Below, piece by piece: positions 35,140 through 43,554 of a stretch of 64,000 bases of DNA (position 1 is the first letter of the stretch; each line of letters opens with the position of its first letter). The notes beneath the pieces were generated by a model. It saw nothing but the letters and a program-made list of their open reading frames with translations. It searched no databases and had not been told where the DNA came from. The position numbers and the translations under genes were made by a program. The stretch lies in the NCBI GenBank assembly GCA_022647565.1, contig JALCLA010000004.1, positions 62,001 through 126,000 of the forward strand, written 5' to 3'. This stretch comes from Chiayiivirga sp. (GTDB taxonomy: Bacteria; Pseudomonadota; Gammaproteobacteria; Xanthomonadales; Xanthomonadaceae).

Positions 35140-35473
35140 AGGACGAGCGGCCTTTACGAACCCCGCTCGCCCTGAGCGTAGCGCCCAAGGCGCGAAGTCG
35201 AAGGACGCGGGCTGTGAATCACTTGCGCAACCGTCAATCGACGGCCGCCGTCACCACAATTTCGACCTTCCACTCCGGCCTCGCCAGCTTCGCTTCCACC
35301 GTGGCGCGCGAAGGCGCATTGCCGGCCGGCACCCACGCGTCCCAGGCCGCGTTCATGCCGCTGAACTCACCGATATCGGCGAGGAAGATCTGCGCACGCA
35401 GGATGCGGCTCTTGTCGCTGCCAGCACGCGCCAGCAGCTCATCAATCGCCGCCAGCACCTGCCGGGTCTGCCC
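35140..35473 (-). repeat. 334-bp tandem duplication, unit B (R2 repeat + 3' part of intact ridA)
   Basis: The second unit of the tandem pair. Its ridA part belongs to the intact gene. R2 copy d lies at 35163-35205. Confidence 0.85.
35163..35205 (-). repeat. R2 repeat, copy d
   Basis: An inverse R2 copy 334 bp after copy c, differing from it at one or two bases (CTCGCC for CTCATC). It lies immediately 3' of intact ridA. Confidence 0.8.
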
Positions 35474-35581
35474 GACGATGTCTTGCGTCGCATCATCGGC
35501 CACCTGCCCGGCCAGATAGACCACGCCGTTGTGGATGCTGGCCTCGGACATGCGCGGGCCGGGGTCGAGTCGCTGGATCAT
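35234..35581 (-). CDS. ridA: RidA-family enamine/imine deaminase
   Basis: A 115-residue YjgF/YER057c/UK114-type protein. Conserved features are NGVVYLAGQVADDATQDI, the DIxxQTRQVL helix, SRILRAQIFLADI (with the substrate-binding Arg) and a C-terminal EAKLARPEWKVEIVV with the usual Glu. RidA hydrolyses reactive 2-aminoacrylate and related enamines made by PLP enzymes. I chose the ATG at 35581. Its 3' two thirds are part of a 334-bp tandem duplication; the downstream copy is truncated. Length is slightly shorter than E. coli RidA (about 128) but complete. Confidence 0.9.
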   Translation of the reverse strand: MIQRLDPGPRMSEASIHNGVVYLAGQVADDATQDIVGQTRQVLAAIDELLARAGSDKSRILRAQIFLADIGEFSGMNAAWDAWVPAGNAPSRATVEAKLARPEWKVEIVVTAAVD

Positions 35582-35730
35582 GGGAGTTTCTTCGCAAGAA
35601 GGGAATCGCACGGTAGGCGGTCGATGCCGCCGTGCGCAAGCGCAAATTCGATGCCGCCTCGGAACGCCACTCTGCCACTGGCACTGCGTCGCCAGTCATC
35701 CCGATCCACTCCAGCGACGTCTGCGTTGCA

Positions 35731-38166
35731 CTACGCGCGCAGGAAGCCCCGCTCAAACACCTGTGGCCGCAATTTCCTGCTCAACTCGTCGAACGCTTCC
35801 TTGAAAGGATCGAAATCCACCGGATCGTCACCTGCATTGGCCTCCAGCGCGCGGCGAACCTGGTACCAGCCCGCATCCGGCCGGTTCAGCTTGAACTCGT
35901 CGCGGATGCGCTTCTCGAACTGCGTCGCGTGAAACTTCCGCCATAGCTTGCGACCTTCGTCCAGAACGGCTTTCGCTTCCTTCGACAGCTTGAGCTTGGC
36001 GAGATACTGCGACATGAAGTCGGACTCGAAACGGCCCGCAGCACCCACTTCCTGCTCGGTGTAGGGAATGAAGTGGTTGACCAGCGACCACGTCTTTCCG
36101 TTCCACTCCAACCCGTCGGCGCCGGCGGACAGGTTGGAACCGTTGAACAGCATCCACACCAGGCAATCGGATTGGAACTCGGCGGGAAGCTCCCCCGCAG
36201 GTTGCAGGAACTGGTCGCGATCGTTGAGCCAGGTCGGTTTGATCAGGCGGCGCACGGCGAAGACGATGGCGGCTTGCCAGAGGTTTGCTTTCGTGACGAA
36301 GAGCGCGCCCGCGCTGCCATAGCCGGAAGAAAACAATGCCGTGCTGGTCGCGGCATTCTGAAAGTCATTGCCTTTGCACATCAGGCTGCCAATCGCGCCG
36401 TCAGCCCATTTGTCGCCACGCACGTCTTTCGTGTTGGTTGCTGGCACTATCGCGTTCTTTAGCGGCAAGGCGTCGACCTTGTTCGAACGCGGGCGAACGA
36501 TCCATTCCGAGAGTGGCTCTTGTCGTTGTTCGCGATAAAACGTCTTCTCGCCTACGACATTTCCGTCTTTGTTCAACGCGATGGTTTTCACCCGCTCAGC
36601 GGGGGCGTTCTTGGCACCGTTCCAAACGAGAAACCCAATCGGGAAGTCGCCCTTCAGGCCATCGAACGCCCGGCTGTGCACTACAAAACCACCCAGATAC
36701 TCGGCCGTCCACTGCTCACGGAACGAGGCAAAATTCGGCGCGTTGACGTACTTGAGCGTGCTGAACATGGCGACGGCCGCGCCAGGGAGTTCGCGTTGGA
36801 TACGCACCAGAAACTGCACGAACAATTCCCGCGCCGCATAGCCCATGCCGTCCATGCTCGCGCCGATGCGAGTGCGGGCGACATCTTTCTTCGTTTCCGC
36901 GTTCTTTCCGTTGGCCGCCGTGGTGTTGTCCACATTCATCGCCTCGGCATACGGCGGATTCATCAACACCAGAATCTTCTTAGCCCCCTTCTTGCCCGCC
37001 TTCGCATCGGCTATCGCTTGTCGCAACGCCTCCGGCATCTTGTTGGTAAGCGAATAGTCGATCCGGCCGAAGTCGTCCACATCGTCATTCAAGTAGTCGT
37101 ACTGGAACTTCGTGGCCGCGACACAGGTATGGCTGGCGCGCATCACGTCGATATCGGCCTGATCCAGCGTGCTCATGAACAGGTTGCGGTGGTTGGAGTG
37201 CTTCACCTCCAGATTGCCCACACCGCAGCACATGTCCCAGACGAGATAGTTCTGCTGCCAGTTCCTGCCCAGCGTCTTCGCCAGCAAATCGTAGGCCTTG
37301 TCCACGATGTGCAGCGGCGTGTAGAACGCGCCTTTGAAGCTGCGCTCGTCCAGCGGCAGCAGGCTGTCGCGGCGCTCCAGCAGGTAGGCGCGGTGTTCGG
37401 CTTCCGGCGGGCGGTGGTAGATCGCCCAGAAGTTGCGATAGCCCTTGTCGCTGGACAGTTCGTAGGTCTTGCCGTTGAGCAGGAACAGCGGCTTGTCGCC
37501 CTCGTGCAGCAGGCGTGCGGGCAGGTTCGCGACCGACGTCTTCTTCTGGTCGGCATCGAACATGATGTCGGCGAAGAACAACAGCGCGTAGTCGGTCTCG
37601 TCCACGCCTTCGAGTTCGCAGCCGATCATCTCCACCCAGCGGTCGAACACCTGGCGGAGGTTGTCCGGGTTGATCGGCGTGCGCACGAACTTGCCGGCCT
37701 TGATCGCGTGCTTCACCGCATCGACGAACTCCTTTTCGTGGCTTTCTATCCGGTAGACCACGAAATGGGTCTCGATGTAGGGCGCGATCTGCGCGGCGAA
37801 CGACTTTTGCAGGGCGACGCGATCGCCCTCCTTCACCTTCGATCCGGATTTCGGCCATTTGATCGAAGCATCCGCCAACAGCGGAAAGGCCTTGGCCGTC
37901 TCCATCAACGCGGCCTTCTCGCGATCGATGACGGCGAGGAACGGCGGAACGTGCTCTCCCTTCCTGCGCGCATCGCGCACATACCAAAGCAGCTGCGCGA
38001 ACATCAGGATCGGCGACGTAGGCGCGTCCTTGGCCTCGAACCAGATTTCCTCGGTCCTGATGTCGACCAGCCCCTTGTTGTATTGCTTGAGTCCCAACGC
38101 CTTGATGTAGGCGTCCTTGACGTCTTCTTCCGTCCTGGCCCTGGCCAGCGCCGCGATCAGACTCAC
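35731..38166 (-). CDS. Single-chain type IIG-like restriction-modification enzyme
   Basis: An 811-residue protein. The N-terminal part has a candidate PD-(D/E)xK nuclease signature (Asp35 in VDIR, then FEAK with Glu44 and Lys46). The middle holds a SAM-binding motif (WDMCCGVGNLE, ~308-318) and the adenine-N6 methyltransferase motif NPPYAEA (~403). The C-terminal part (from about 560) is a probable target-recognition region. All of this fits a type IIG enzyme that cuts unmodified foreign DNA and methylates its own site. The GTG at 38166 follows an in-frame stop directly. Codon use is less GC-rich here than in the flanking housekeeping genes, suggesting transfer. It lies 38 bp after the DUF2442 gene. 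Confidence 0.72.
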   Translation of the reverse strand: MSLIAALARARTEEDVKDAYIKALGLKQYNKGLVDIRTEEIWFEAKDAPTSPILMFAQLLWYVRDARRKGEHVPPFLAVIDREKAALMETAKAFPLLADASIKWPKSGSKVKEGDRVALQKSFAAQIAPYIETHFVVYRIESHEKEFVDAVKHAIKAGKFVRTPINPDNLRQVFDRWVEMIGCELEGVDETDYALLFFADIMFDADQKKTSVANLPARLLHEGDKPLFLLNGKTYELSSDKGYRNFWAIYHRPPEAEHRAYLLERRDSLLPLDERSFKGAFYTPLHIVDKAYDLLAKTLGRNWQQNYLVWDMCCGVGNLEVKHSNHRNLFMSTLDQADIDVMRASHTCVAATKFQYDYLNDDVDDFGRIDYSLTNKMPEALRQAIADAKAGKKGAKKILVLMNPPYAEAMNVDNTTAANGKNAETKKDVARTRIGASMDGMGYAARELFVQFLVRIQRELPGAAVAMFSTLKYVNAPNFASFREQWTAEYLGGFVVHSRAFDGLKGDFPIGFLVWNGAKNAPAERVKTIALNKDGNVVGEKTFYREQRQEPLSEWIVRPRSNKVDALPLKNAIVPATNTKDVRGDKWADGAIGSLMCKGNDFQNAATSTALFSSGYGSAGALFVTKANLWQAAIVFAVRRLIKPTWLNDRDQFLQPAGELPAEFQSDCLVWMLFNGSNLSAGADGLEWNGKTWSLVNHFIPYTEQEVGAAGRFESDFMSQYLAKLKLSKEAKAVLDEGRKLWRKFHATQFEKRIRDEFKLNRPDAGWYQVRRALEANAGDDPVDFDPFKEAFDELSRKLRPQVFERGFLRA

Positions 38167-38204
38167 CTATAGCCGCCTTCGTCCATGCCCGAATCGTCCG
38201 CTTG

Positions 38205-38474
38205 TCAGGCGGCTTCCGCCTCGCGATGCAGTTGACCAAGCTCGTCCAACCGCCGATACAACGACTCGGCACTGAGATCGAATCCGTTCGGCCAAGCCAG
38301 CGCCCCGAGTTCGATGAAGCATTGGGAAAAATAGGCGGGATCCGACAGCGGCGCGGTCATCTCGGTATTGGCATCGATGAACGGCGTGAAATCGTAAATA
38401 CCCCAGGAGCTGTCAGAGAAGCGCAACCGCAGCTGATTTCTCCCTTGAGGCCTAATCGCGATCAATTTAATCAT
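38205..38474 (-). CDS. DUF2442-family protein, partner of DUF4160
   Basis: An 89-residue protein with the DUF2442 pattern (LRLRFSDSSWGIYDFTPFID; FIELGALAWPNGFDLSAESLY). DUF2442 and DUF4160 genes occur side by side in many bacteria and have been predicted to be a toxin-antitoxin pair; experimental proof is thin. Here it overlaps the DUF4160 gene by 8 bp and starts with ATG at 38474. Confidence 0.85.
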   Translation of the reverse strand: MIKLIAIRPQGRNQLRLRFSDSSWGIYDFTPFIDANTEMTAPLSDPAYFSQCFIELGALAWPNGFDLSAESLYRRLDELGQLHREAEAA

Positions 38475-38733
38475 TGTCGGCTCCCGGAATGCGGTTCAGC
38501 GGACGCAAGGCCTGCGCATTGGCCCAATTCTGCGCCAGCGCCGCGCTGTGGTCGAGACACCACTGCTGCACCAATGCCTGCGCCTTGCTCGGCAAGCTCC
38601 CGCGAAGCACCTCTCCGTCGCACAATGCCACCAGCGCTTCGTGCCCTTGGTATTCGATGTGCACGTGGGGCGGACCATGATCTGCGAAATACATGCGCAC
38701 GTAGATTCCGAAGAAGCTGGAGATGATGGGCAT
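38467..38733 (-). CDS. DUF4160-family protein, partner of DUF2442
   Basis: An 88-residue protein with the DUF4160 signature (MPIISSFFGIYVRMYFADHGPPHVHIEYQ; GEVLRGSLPSKAQALVQQW). It is the first of the pair and the likely toxin by position, which is unproven. Its ATG at 38733 coincides with the exact end of the duplicated icmF 3' fragment, so it was placed there together with, or by, that duplication. A reading frame from the fragment runs into this region but has no role. Confidence 0.85.
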   Translation of the reverse strand: MPIISSFFGIYVRMYFADHGPPHVHIEYQGHEALVALCDGEVLRGSLPSKAQALVQQWCLDHSAALAQNWANAQALRPLNRIPGADND

Positions 38734-39054
38734 AGCTGCATTCTTCGCCGGTATTCGCCACCCACATCGTACAACGCGTGACTTACCTGCCCGAAGCTGT
38801 GAGTCTTCATGCTTCCATCGGGCTGGCGAAGACCTTGCGGCGTTCGCGCGCGGTGGCTTGCAGCACCTTGAGGCCGTGGCCGTCCTTCGACTTCGCGCTT
38901 TCGGCGCTACGCTCAGGATGAGCGGGTCCGAGGTCGTTGCGTAGCTGCTGGAAGCGCTGCACGTTGTCGATCTGCTGTCCCTTCTCGCCTTCGGTGGAGC
39001 GGATAAGTTCGATCTCGGTGACGATGTCGCCACCGTGTTCCTTGGGCCGGAAGG
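38731..39054 (-). pseudogene. Duplicated 3' end of icmF (fragment, frameshifted)
   Basis: 324 bp aligning with 39818-40142, the last ~105 codons of icmF and the first codon after it. It includes R2 copy e. One base is missing relative to icmF (after ATGGAAGC), which shifts the frame, and the icmF TAG reads CAG. Similarity stops at 39054 on one side and at the ATG of the DUF4160 gene on the other. There is no promoter or start to make it useful. Confidence 0.9.
38883..38925 (+). repeat. R2 repeat, copy e
   Basis: A full R2 copy inside the icmF 3' fragment. The same copy is present at the matching place in icmF itself (copy f), so R2 was already inserted before the fragment was duplicated. Confidence 0.85.
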
Positions 39055-39117
39055 GAGGAGCACCGTCAGCGCCACATTCCAGATGGCCGTTCAGCGCCAC
39101 GCCAGCGTCTTGCCCGG

Positions 39118-39318
39118 TCACAGCCGGTAGTTGCCTGCTTCGATTGTCATCACCCGCTGCGGCCATACCGGGCACAGCGCCTCCACCACCTCCATCAGGT
39201 CGATCCAGGCCTGGATCGGATGCCGGGGCACGGGCAGTACGGAATGCCAGTCGGCGACGGCGCTGAGCGGCGCGTCGCTTGCGGTACTGGCGTCAGAGCT
39301 GGTCGGTGTGGAGTTCAT
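39118..39318 (-). CDS. Small protein downstream of the nucleotidyltransferase gene
   Basis: A 66-residue protein with a Ser/Thr/Ala-rich N terminus and an aromatic, helical C-terminal part (HPIQAWIDLMEVVEALCPVWP). I do not recognise the family. Its ATG (39318) overlaps the end of the nucleotidyltransferase gene by 26 bp, which is how small antitoxin or partner genes are often placed. It ends 63 bp before the icmF fragment. It could be the antidote of the NTase, but only position supports that. Confidence 0.5.
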   Translation of the reverse strand: MNSTPTSSDASTASDAPLSAVADWHSVLPVPRHPIQAWIDLMEVVEALCPVWPQRVMTIEAGNYRL

Positions 39319-39820
39319 CGAGCAGGGACTCCCGGTCGAAGATCGCAAAGTAGCGGCGCACTTCGCTCATGTCGAGTTGATCGGCGTTGACGCGCAGAAG
39401 GTTGCGGATGTCTTCCAGATCCTGCAGGCGGCGCGGGTCGTTCACGTAGCCCTGCAGCTTGAAACCGATCAGGCCTTCGGCGCTGACCACACGCAGGCGG
39501 CCGAGCGCACTGTCGCGATGCTCGGCTTCGGCCAGCAGCCGGCGCGCTTCGGGACGATGGGCATAGAGCAAGTCCAGACCCTCGTCTTCGCGCAGATAGT
39601 TGGCGGCATCAGCGCTCCGGTGGATGCACTGATAGCCGAGACCAAGCAGCATCACGTGCACGCGATCCGCGTCATCCGCGCTGACCAGGAAGTCGACGTC
39701 GCGGGTTGCGCGCACCACCTTGTGCGCCGCGAGTGCGAGCCCGCCGATCAAGGCCGCCGGCAGCGCCAGTTCGGCAAATGCGGCAACAACTTCCCGAATC
39801 TGTGCGACCAGACGCGACAT
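39293..39820 (-). CDS. Nucleotidyltransferase of the AbiEii-like type
   Basis: A 175-residue protein with the minimal nucleotidyltransferase signature GGLALAAHKVVRATRDVDFLV (Gly26-Gly27, Asp41 and Asp43 as metal ligands). Relatives include AbiEii/AbiGii toxins and DUF6036-like proteins found in defence and toxin-antitoxin loci. It should transfer a nucleotide to a tRNA, protein or sugar; the target is unknown. Its ATG is 2 bp after the icmF stop, with no space for its own promoter, so it is probably read from the icmF transcript. Confidence 0.78.
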   Translation of the reverse strand: MSRLVAQIREVVAAFAELALPAALIGGLALAAHKVVRATRDVDFLVSADDADRVHVMLLGLGYQCIHRSADAANYLREDEGLDLLYAHRPEARRLLAEAEHRDSALGRLRVVSAEGLIGFKLQGYVNDPRRLQDLEDIRNLLRVNADQLDMSEVRRYFAIFDRESLLDELHTDQL

Positions 39821-39822
39821 GG

Positions 39823-42800
39823 CTACATGTTGCGCCGGTACTCGCCACCCACGTCATACAGCGCATGGCTGATCTGCCCCAGGCTATGCGTCTTCACCGC
39901 TTCCATCAGGCTGGCGAAGACGTTGCGGCGTTCACGCGCGGTGGCTTGTAGGAAGGTGAGGCCGTGGCCATCCTTCGACCTCGCGCCTTCGGCGCTACGC
40001 TCAGGATGAGCGGAACCCAGATCGTTGCGTAGCTGCTGGTAGCGCTGCACGTTGTCGATCTGCTGGCCTTTCTCGCCTTCGGTGGAGCGGATCAGTTCAA
40101 TCTCGGTGACGATGTCGCCGCCGTGCTCCTTGGGCAGGAAGGTGTTGACGCCGACCAGCGGTAGGCTGCCGTCGTGCTTCTTGTGTTCGTAGTAGAGCGA
40201 TTCTTCCTGGATCTTGCCGCGTTGGTACATGGTGTCCATTGCGCCCAGCACGCCGCCGCGTTCGCTGATCGCCTCGAACTCCTTGTAGACCGCTTCCTCC
40301 ACCAGATCGGTGAGGTAATCGACCGCAAAGCTGCCCTGCCACGGGTTCTCGCAGAAGTTCAGGCCCATTTCCTTGTTGATGATCATCTGGATCGCCACCG
40401 CACGGCGCACCGATTCCTCGGTGGGTGTGGTGATGGCTTCGTCGTAGGCGTTGGTGTGCAGCGAATTGCAATTATCGAAGAGGGCGTACAGCGCCTGGAG
40501 CGTGGTGCGGATGTCGTTGAACTGGATTTCCTGCGCGTGCAGCGAGCGGCCCGAGGTCTGGATGTGGTACTTCATCATCTGGCTGCGCTCGTTGGCTCCG
40601 TAGCGCTCACGCATCGCGCGCGCCCAGATGCGGCGCGCCACGCGGCCGATGACGGTGTACTCCGGGTCCATGCCGTTGCTGAAGAAGAACGACAGGTTCG
40701 GCGCGAAATCGTCGATCTTCATTCCGCGCGCGAGGTAGTACTCGACGATGGTGAAGCCGTTGCTCAAGGTGAACGCCAGTTGCGAAATCGGGTTCGCTCC
40801 CGCTTCGGCGATGTGGTAGCCGGAGATCGACACCGAGTAGAAATTGCGCACCTTGCGTTCGACGAAATACTGCTGAATGTCGCCCATCATGCGCAGCGCG
40901 AATTCGGTGCTGAAGATGCAGGTGTTCTGGGCCTGGTCTTCCTTGAGGATGTCAGCCTGCACCGTGCCGCGCACGGTGGAGAGCGTGTCGGCCTTGATCT
41001 TCTCGTAGACTTCCGGCTCCAGCAGTTGATCGCCGGTGATGCCGAGCAGGCCGAGCCCGAGGCCGTCGTTGCCATCAGGCAGCGCGCCGGAATACTCGGG
41101 ACGCTTCCTGCCTTCGAACAGTGCCTCGATCCGGTTGTGCGCGGCATCCCAACGCGCCTGGTCGGCGCGCAGGTATTTCTCCACCTGCTGGTCGATCGCG
41201 GTGTTCATGAACATCGCGAGGATGATCGGCGCCGGGCCGTTGATCGTCATCGAAACGGATGTGGTGGGCGCGCACAGGTCGAAGCCCGAATACAGCTTCT
41301 TCATGTCGTCCAGCGTGGGAACGTTGACGCCGGAGTTGCCGATCTTGCCGTAGATGTCGGGCCGCAGCGCCGGATCTTCGCCATAGAGCGTGACCGAGTC
41401 GAACGCGGTGGACAGACGCGCCGCGGGCAGACCCTGACTCAGATAGTGGAAGCGGCGATTGGTGCGCTCCGGCGTGCCTTCGCCCGCGAACATGCGGATC
41501 GGATCCTCGCCGGTGCGGCGATACGGATACACGCCTCCGGTGTAGGGATAGGTGCCCGGCAGGTTCTCCTTGCCGAGGAAGGTGAGCAGTTCGCCCCAAC
41601 TGCGATACGTGGGCGCGGCGATCTTCGGCACCTTCTGGTGCGAGAGCGACTCGCGATAGTTCTCGACGCAAATGGTTTTGTCGCGCACCTGGTATTCGGT
41701 GATCTCGTCGGTGATCGAGGCCAGCCGTACCGGCCATTCGCGCAGCGACTTGAGGTTCTCGCTGGAGAGCGCTTGCACCGCGTCGTTGTAGCGCTGGCGC
41801 AGGGTGATGAGACTGCGATCAGGCACCCCCTCCCCCGCCTGCGGGGGAGGGTTGGGGTGGGGGTGAGAAGACGGAATGTCGCCCCCATCCCGACCTTCCC
41901 CCGCTCGCGGGGGAAGGAGCACATCGTTGGCGGCATACAGTTCCAGCGCCTTCGGCAGCTTCGGATCGCCCAGTTCCTGCAGCGCCTCCCACAGCGACTG
42001 GGCCCGATCGGCCACGTCAGCCTGCTTCTCGATGCCGGCGTTGATGCCGCGACCCTGCTCCGCGATCTCGGCCAGATAGCGCACCCGCGAGCCGGGAATC
42101 AGGACCGCGGCGCGTGGCTCCTTCAGCGAGGTGTCGAGCGCCGGCGACCATTTCCCTTCGGGCAAGGCCAGCTTGGTGCGCAGCAGGCGGCACAGGTTGA
42201 CGAACATCCAGCTGATGCCGGGGTCGTTGAACTGGCTGGCGATGGTGGGATAGACCGGGACGTCCTCGTCCTTCATCGAGAACGCGGTGCGGTTGCGCTT
42301 CCATTGCTTGCGCACGTCGCGCAAGGCGTCCTCGGCGCCGCGCTTGTCGAACTTGTTCAGCACCACCAACTCGGCGTAGTCGAGCATGTCGATCTTCTCG
42401 AGCTGGCTCGGCGCGCCGAAGTCCGAGGTCATCACGTACATCGGGAAGTCGACCAGGTCCACGATCTCCGAATCCGACTGGCCGATGCCCGCGGTCTCGA
42501 CGATGACGAGGTCGTAGCCCAGCGACTTGAGGAAGGCGATGCAATCCTTCAGCACCAGGTTCGTGGCCATGTGCTGGCGGCGCGTGGCCATCGAGCGCAT
42601 GAAGACGCGCTCGCTGCGCAGCGAATTCATGCGGATGCGGTCACCGAGCAGGGCGCCACCGGTACGTCGCCGGGTGGGATCGACCGAGATCACCGCCATG
42701 CGCATGTCGGGGAAGCAGGCCAGGAAGCGGTTGAGCAACTCGTCGGTCACCGAGGATTTGCCCGCGCCGCCGGTTCCGGTGATGCCGACGACCGGTGTCT

Positions 42801-43395
42801 TTCCGCCCGCCAGTTGCCATTGCTTGCGCAGGTGCGCGAGTTCGGCTTCCTCCAGCGCACCCTCCTCGATTGCGCTGAGCATGCGACCGATCACGATCTC
42901 GTCGGAGAAATCGGCATGGTGCGGCTTCTCGACCGGCAGGCGTGCCGCCGACGCGCGTCGGATCACGTCCTCGATCATCGCGACCAGGCCCATGTGCATG
43001 CCGTCGTTCGGGTGGTAGATGCGCTCCACGCCGTAGGCCTGCAGCTCGCGGATCTCCTCCGGCGTGATGGTGCCGCCGCCGCCGCCGAACACCTTGATGT
43101 GACCGGCGTTGCGCTCCTTCAGCATGTCCACCATGTACTTGAAGTACTCGACGTGCCCGCCCTGGTAGCTAGAGAGCGCGATGCCATCGGCGTCTTCCTG
43201 CAAGGCGGCACGCACTACGTCTTCGACGCTGCGGTTGTGGCCCAGGTGCACCACTTCCGCGCCTTGCGACTGGATCAGGCGACGCATGATGTTGATCGCG
43301 GCATCGTGGCCGTCGAACAGGCTGGCGGCGGTGACGAAACGCAATGGCGTGGTTTCGGGCGCGCTGGCCGGAAGGGAGGAAGCGGGGGTGCTCAT
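39823..43395 (-). CDS. icmF: Fused isobutyryl/methylmalonyl-CoA mutase (IcmF)
   Basis: A 1190-residue adenosylcobalamin enzyme in one chain: B12-binding domain (~18-150, [14 protein letters not shown]), a MeaB-like G-protein chaperone (~200-420, Walker [10 protein letters not shown], then [10 protein letters not shown]) and the mutase barrel (~560-1085, [32 protein letters not shown]). It rearranges branched acyl-CoA (isobutyryl to n-butyryl, or related). Two dispersed repeats are inserted in frame: about residues 490-523 (linker between G-domain and barrel) and 1128-1142 (near the C terminus). Both sit in likely loops and keep the frame open, so the protein may still work. The ATG at 43395 removes an Arg/Pro leader. 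The 3' end is duplicated downstream. Confidence 0.93.
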   Translation of the reverse strand: MSTPASSLPASAPETTPLRFVTAASLFDGHDAAINIMRRLIQSQGAEVVHLGHNRSVEDVVRAALQEDADGIALSSYQGGHVEYFKYMVDMLKERNAGHIKVFGGGGGTITPEEIRELQAYGVERIYHPNDGMHMGLVAMIEDVIRRASAARLPVEKPHHADFSDEIVIGRMLSAIEEGALEEAELAHLRKQWQLAGGKTPVVGITGTGGAGKSSVTDELLNRFLACFPDMRMAVISVDPTRRRTGGALLGDRIRMNSLRSERVFMRSMATRRQHMATNLVLKDCIAFLKSLGYDLVIVETAGIGQSDSEIVDLVDFPMYVMTSDFGAPSQLEKIDMLDYAELVVLNKFDKRGAEDALRDVRKQWKRNRTAFSMKDEDVPVYPTIASQFNDPGISWMFVNLCRLLRTKLALPEGKWSPALDTSLKEPRAAVLIPGSRVRYLAEIAEQGRGINAGIEKQADVADRAQSLWEALQELGDPKLPKALELYAANDVLLPPRAGEGRDGGDIPSSHPHPNPPPQAGEGVPDRSLITLRQRYNDAVQALSSENLKSLREWPVRLASITDEITEYQVRDKTICVENYRESLSHQKVPKIAAPTYRSWGELLTFLGKENLPGTYPYTGGVYPYRRTGEDPIRMFAGEGTPERTNRRFHYLSQGLPAARLSTAFDSVTLYGEDPALRPDIYGKIGNSGVNVPTLDDMKKLYSGFDLCAPTTSVSMTINGPAPIILAMFMNTAIDQQVEKYLRADQARWDAAHNRIEALFEGRKRPEYSGALPDGNDGLGLGLLGITGDQLLEPEVYEKIKADTLSTVRGTVQADILKEDQAQNTCIFSTEFALRMMGDIQQYFVERKVRNFYSVSISGYHIAEAGANPISQLAFTLSNGFTIVEYYLARGMKIDDFAPNLSFFFSNGMDPEYTVIGRVARRIWARAMRERYGANERSQMMKYHIQTSGRSLHAQEIQFNDIRTTLQALYALFDNCNSLHTNAYDEAITTPTEESVRRAVAIQMIINKEMGLNFCENPWQGSFAVDYLTDLVEEAVYKEFEAISERGGVLGAMDTMYQRGKIQEESLYYEHKKHDGSLPLVGVNTFLPKEHGGDIVTEIELIRSTEGEKGQQIDNVQRYQQLRNDLGSAHPERSAEGARSKDGHGLTFLQATARERRNVFASLMEAVKTHSLGQISHALYDVGGEYRRNM
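39971..40013 (+). repeat. R2 repeat, copy f, in frame inside icmF
   Basis: R2 read on the icmF strand encodes [14 protein letters not shown] in the middle of an otherwise conserved C-terminal region (between [10 protein letters not shown] and [13 protein letters not shown]). About 20 extra residues are present compared with a typical IcmF, with no frameshift. Confidence 0.85.
41826..41925 (-). repeat. R3 double-hairpin repeat, in frame inside icmF
   Basis: Two hairpins (CTCCCCCGC / GCGGGGGAG at 41830-41849 and CTTCCCCCGC / GCGGGGGAAG at 41895-41916) with a G/T-rich spacer. Read on the icmF strand it adds [14 protein letters not shown] and [12 protein letters not shown]. This repeat type is scattered through many GC-rich proteobacterial genomes, where its translation [12 protein letters not shown] is a familiar artefact. 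Here it lies within a real gene without breaking it. Confidence 0.85.
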
Positions 43396-43554
43396 GCGAG
43401 GCCCTGGCAAGGCGATGGGAAGCGCAGATTCTAGCGCGGCAGGCAGGCGCACGACCTCGCAACCGCAGCCATCGAAAGGTGGCTCACACCATACCGTTGC
43501 GGATAGAGTCGCAAACCATGACCCGCGCCCGGCATCGAGGCGACGCTGACCAGG

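Noticed and set aside
41826..41925. Double GC hairpin considered as a CRISPR unit or terminator
   Set aside because: There are only two non-identical hairpins without spacer regularity, and it lies inside an open gene.
34700..43395. Prophage or integrative element for the accessory region
   Set aside because: No integrase, capsid, tail, relaxase or tRNA attachment site is present; only the icmF end duplication marks a boundary.
40174..43434. A very long open frame (over 1000 codons) on the plus strand opposite icmF
   Set aside because: It mirrors the codon structure of icmF and has no recognisable domain; high-GC genes routinely leave such antisense frames open. The same holds for long frames opposite the kinase, the propeller kinase and the metalloprotease.
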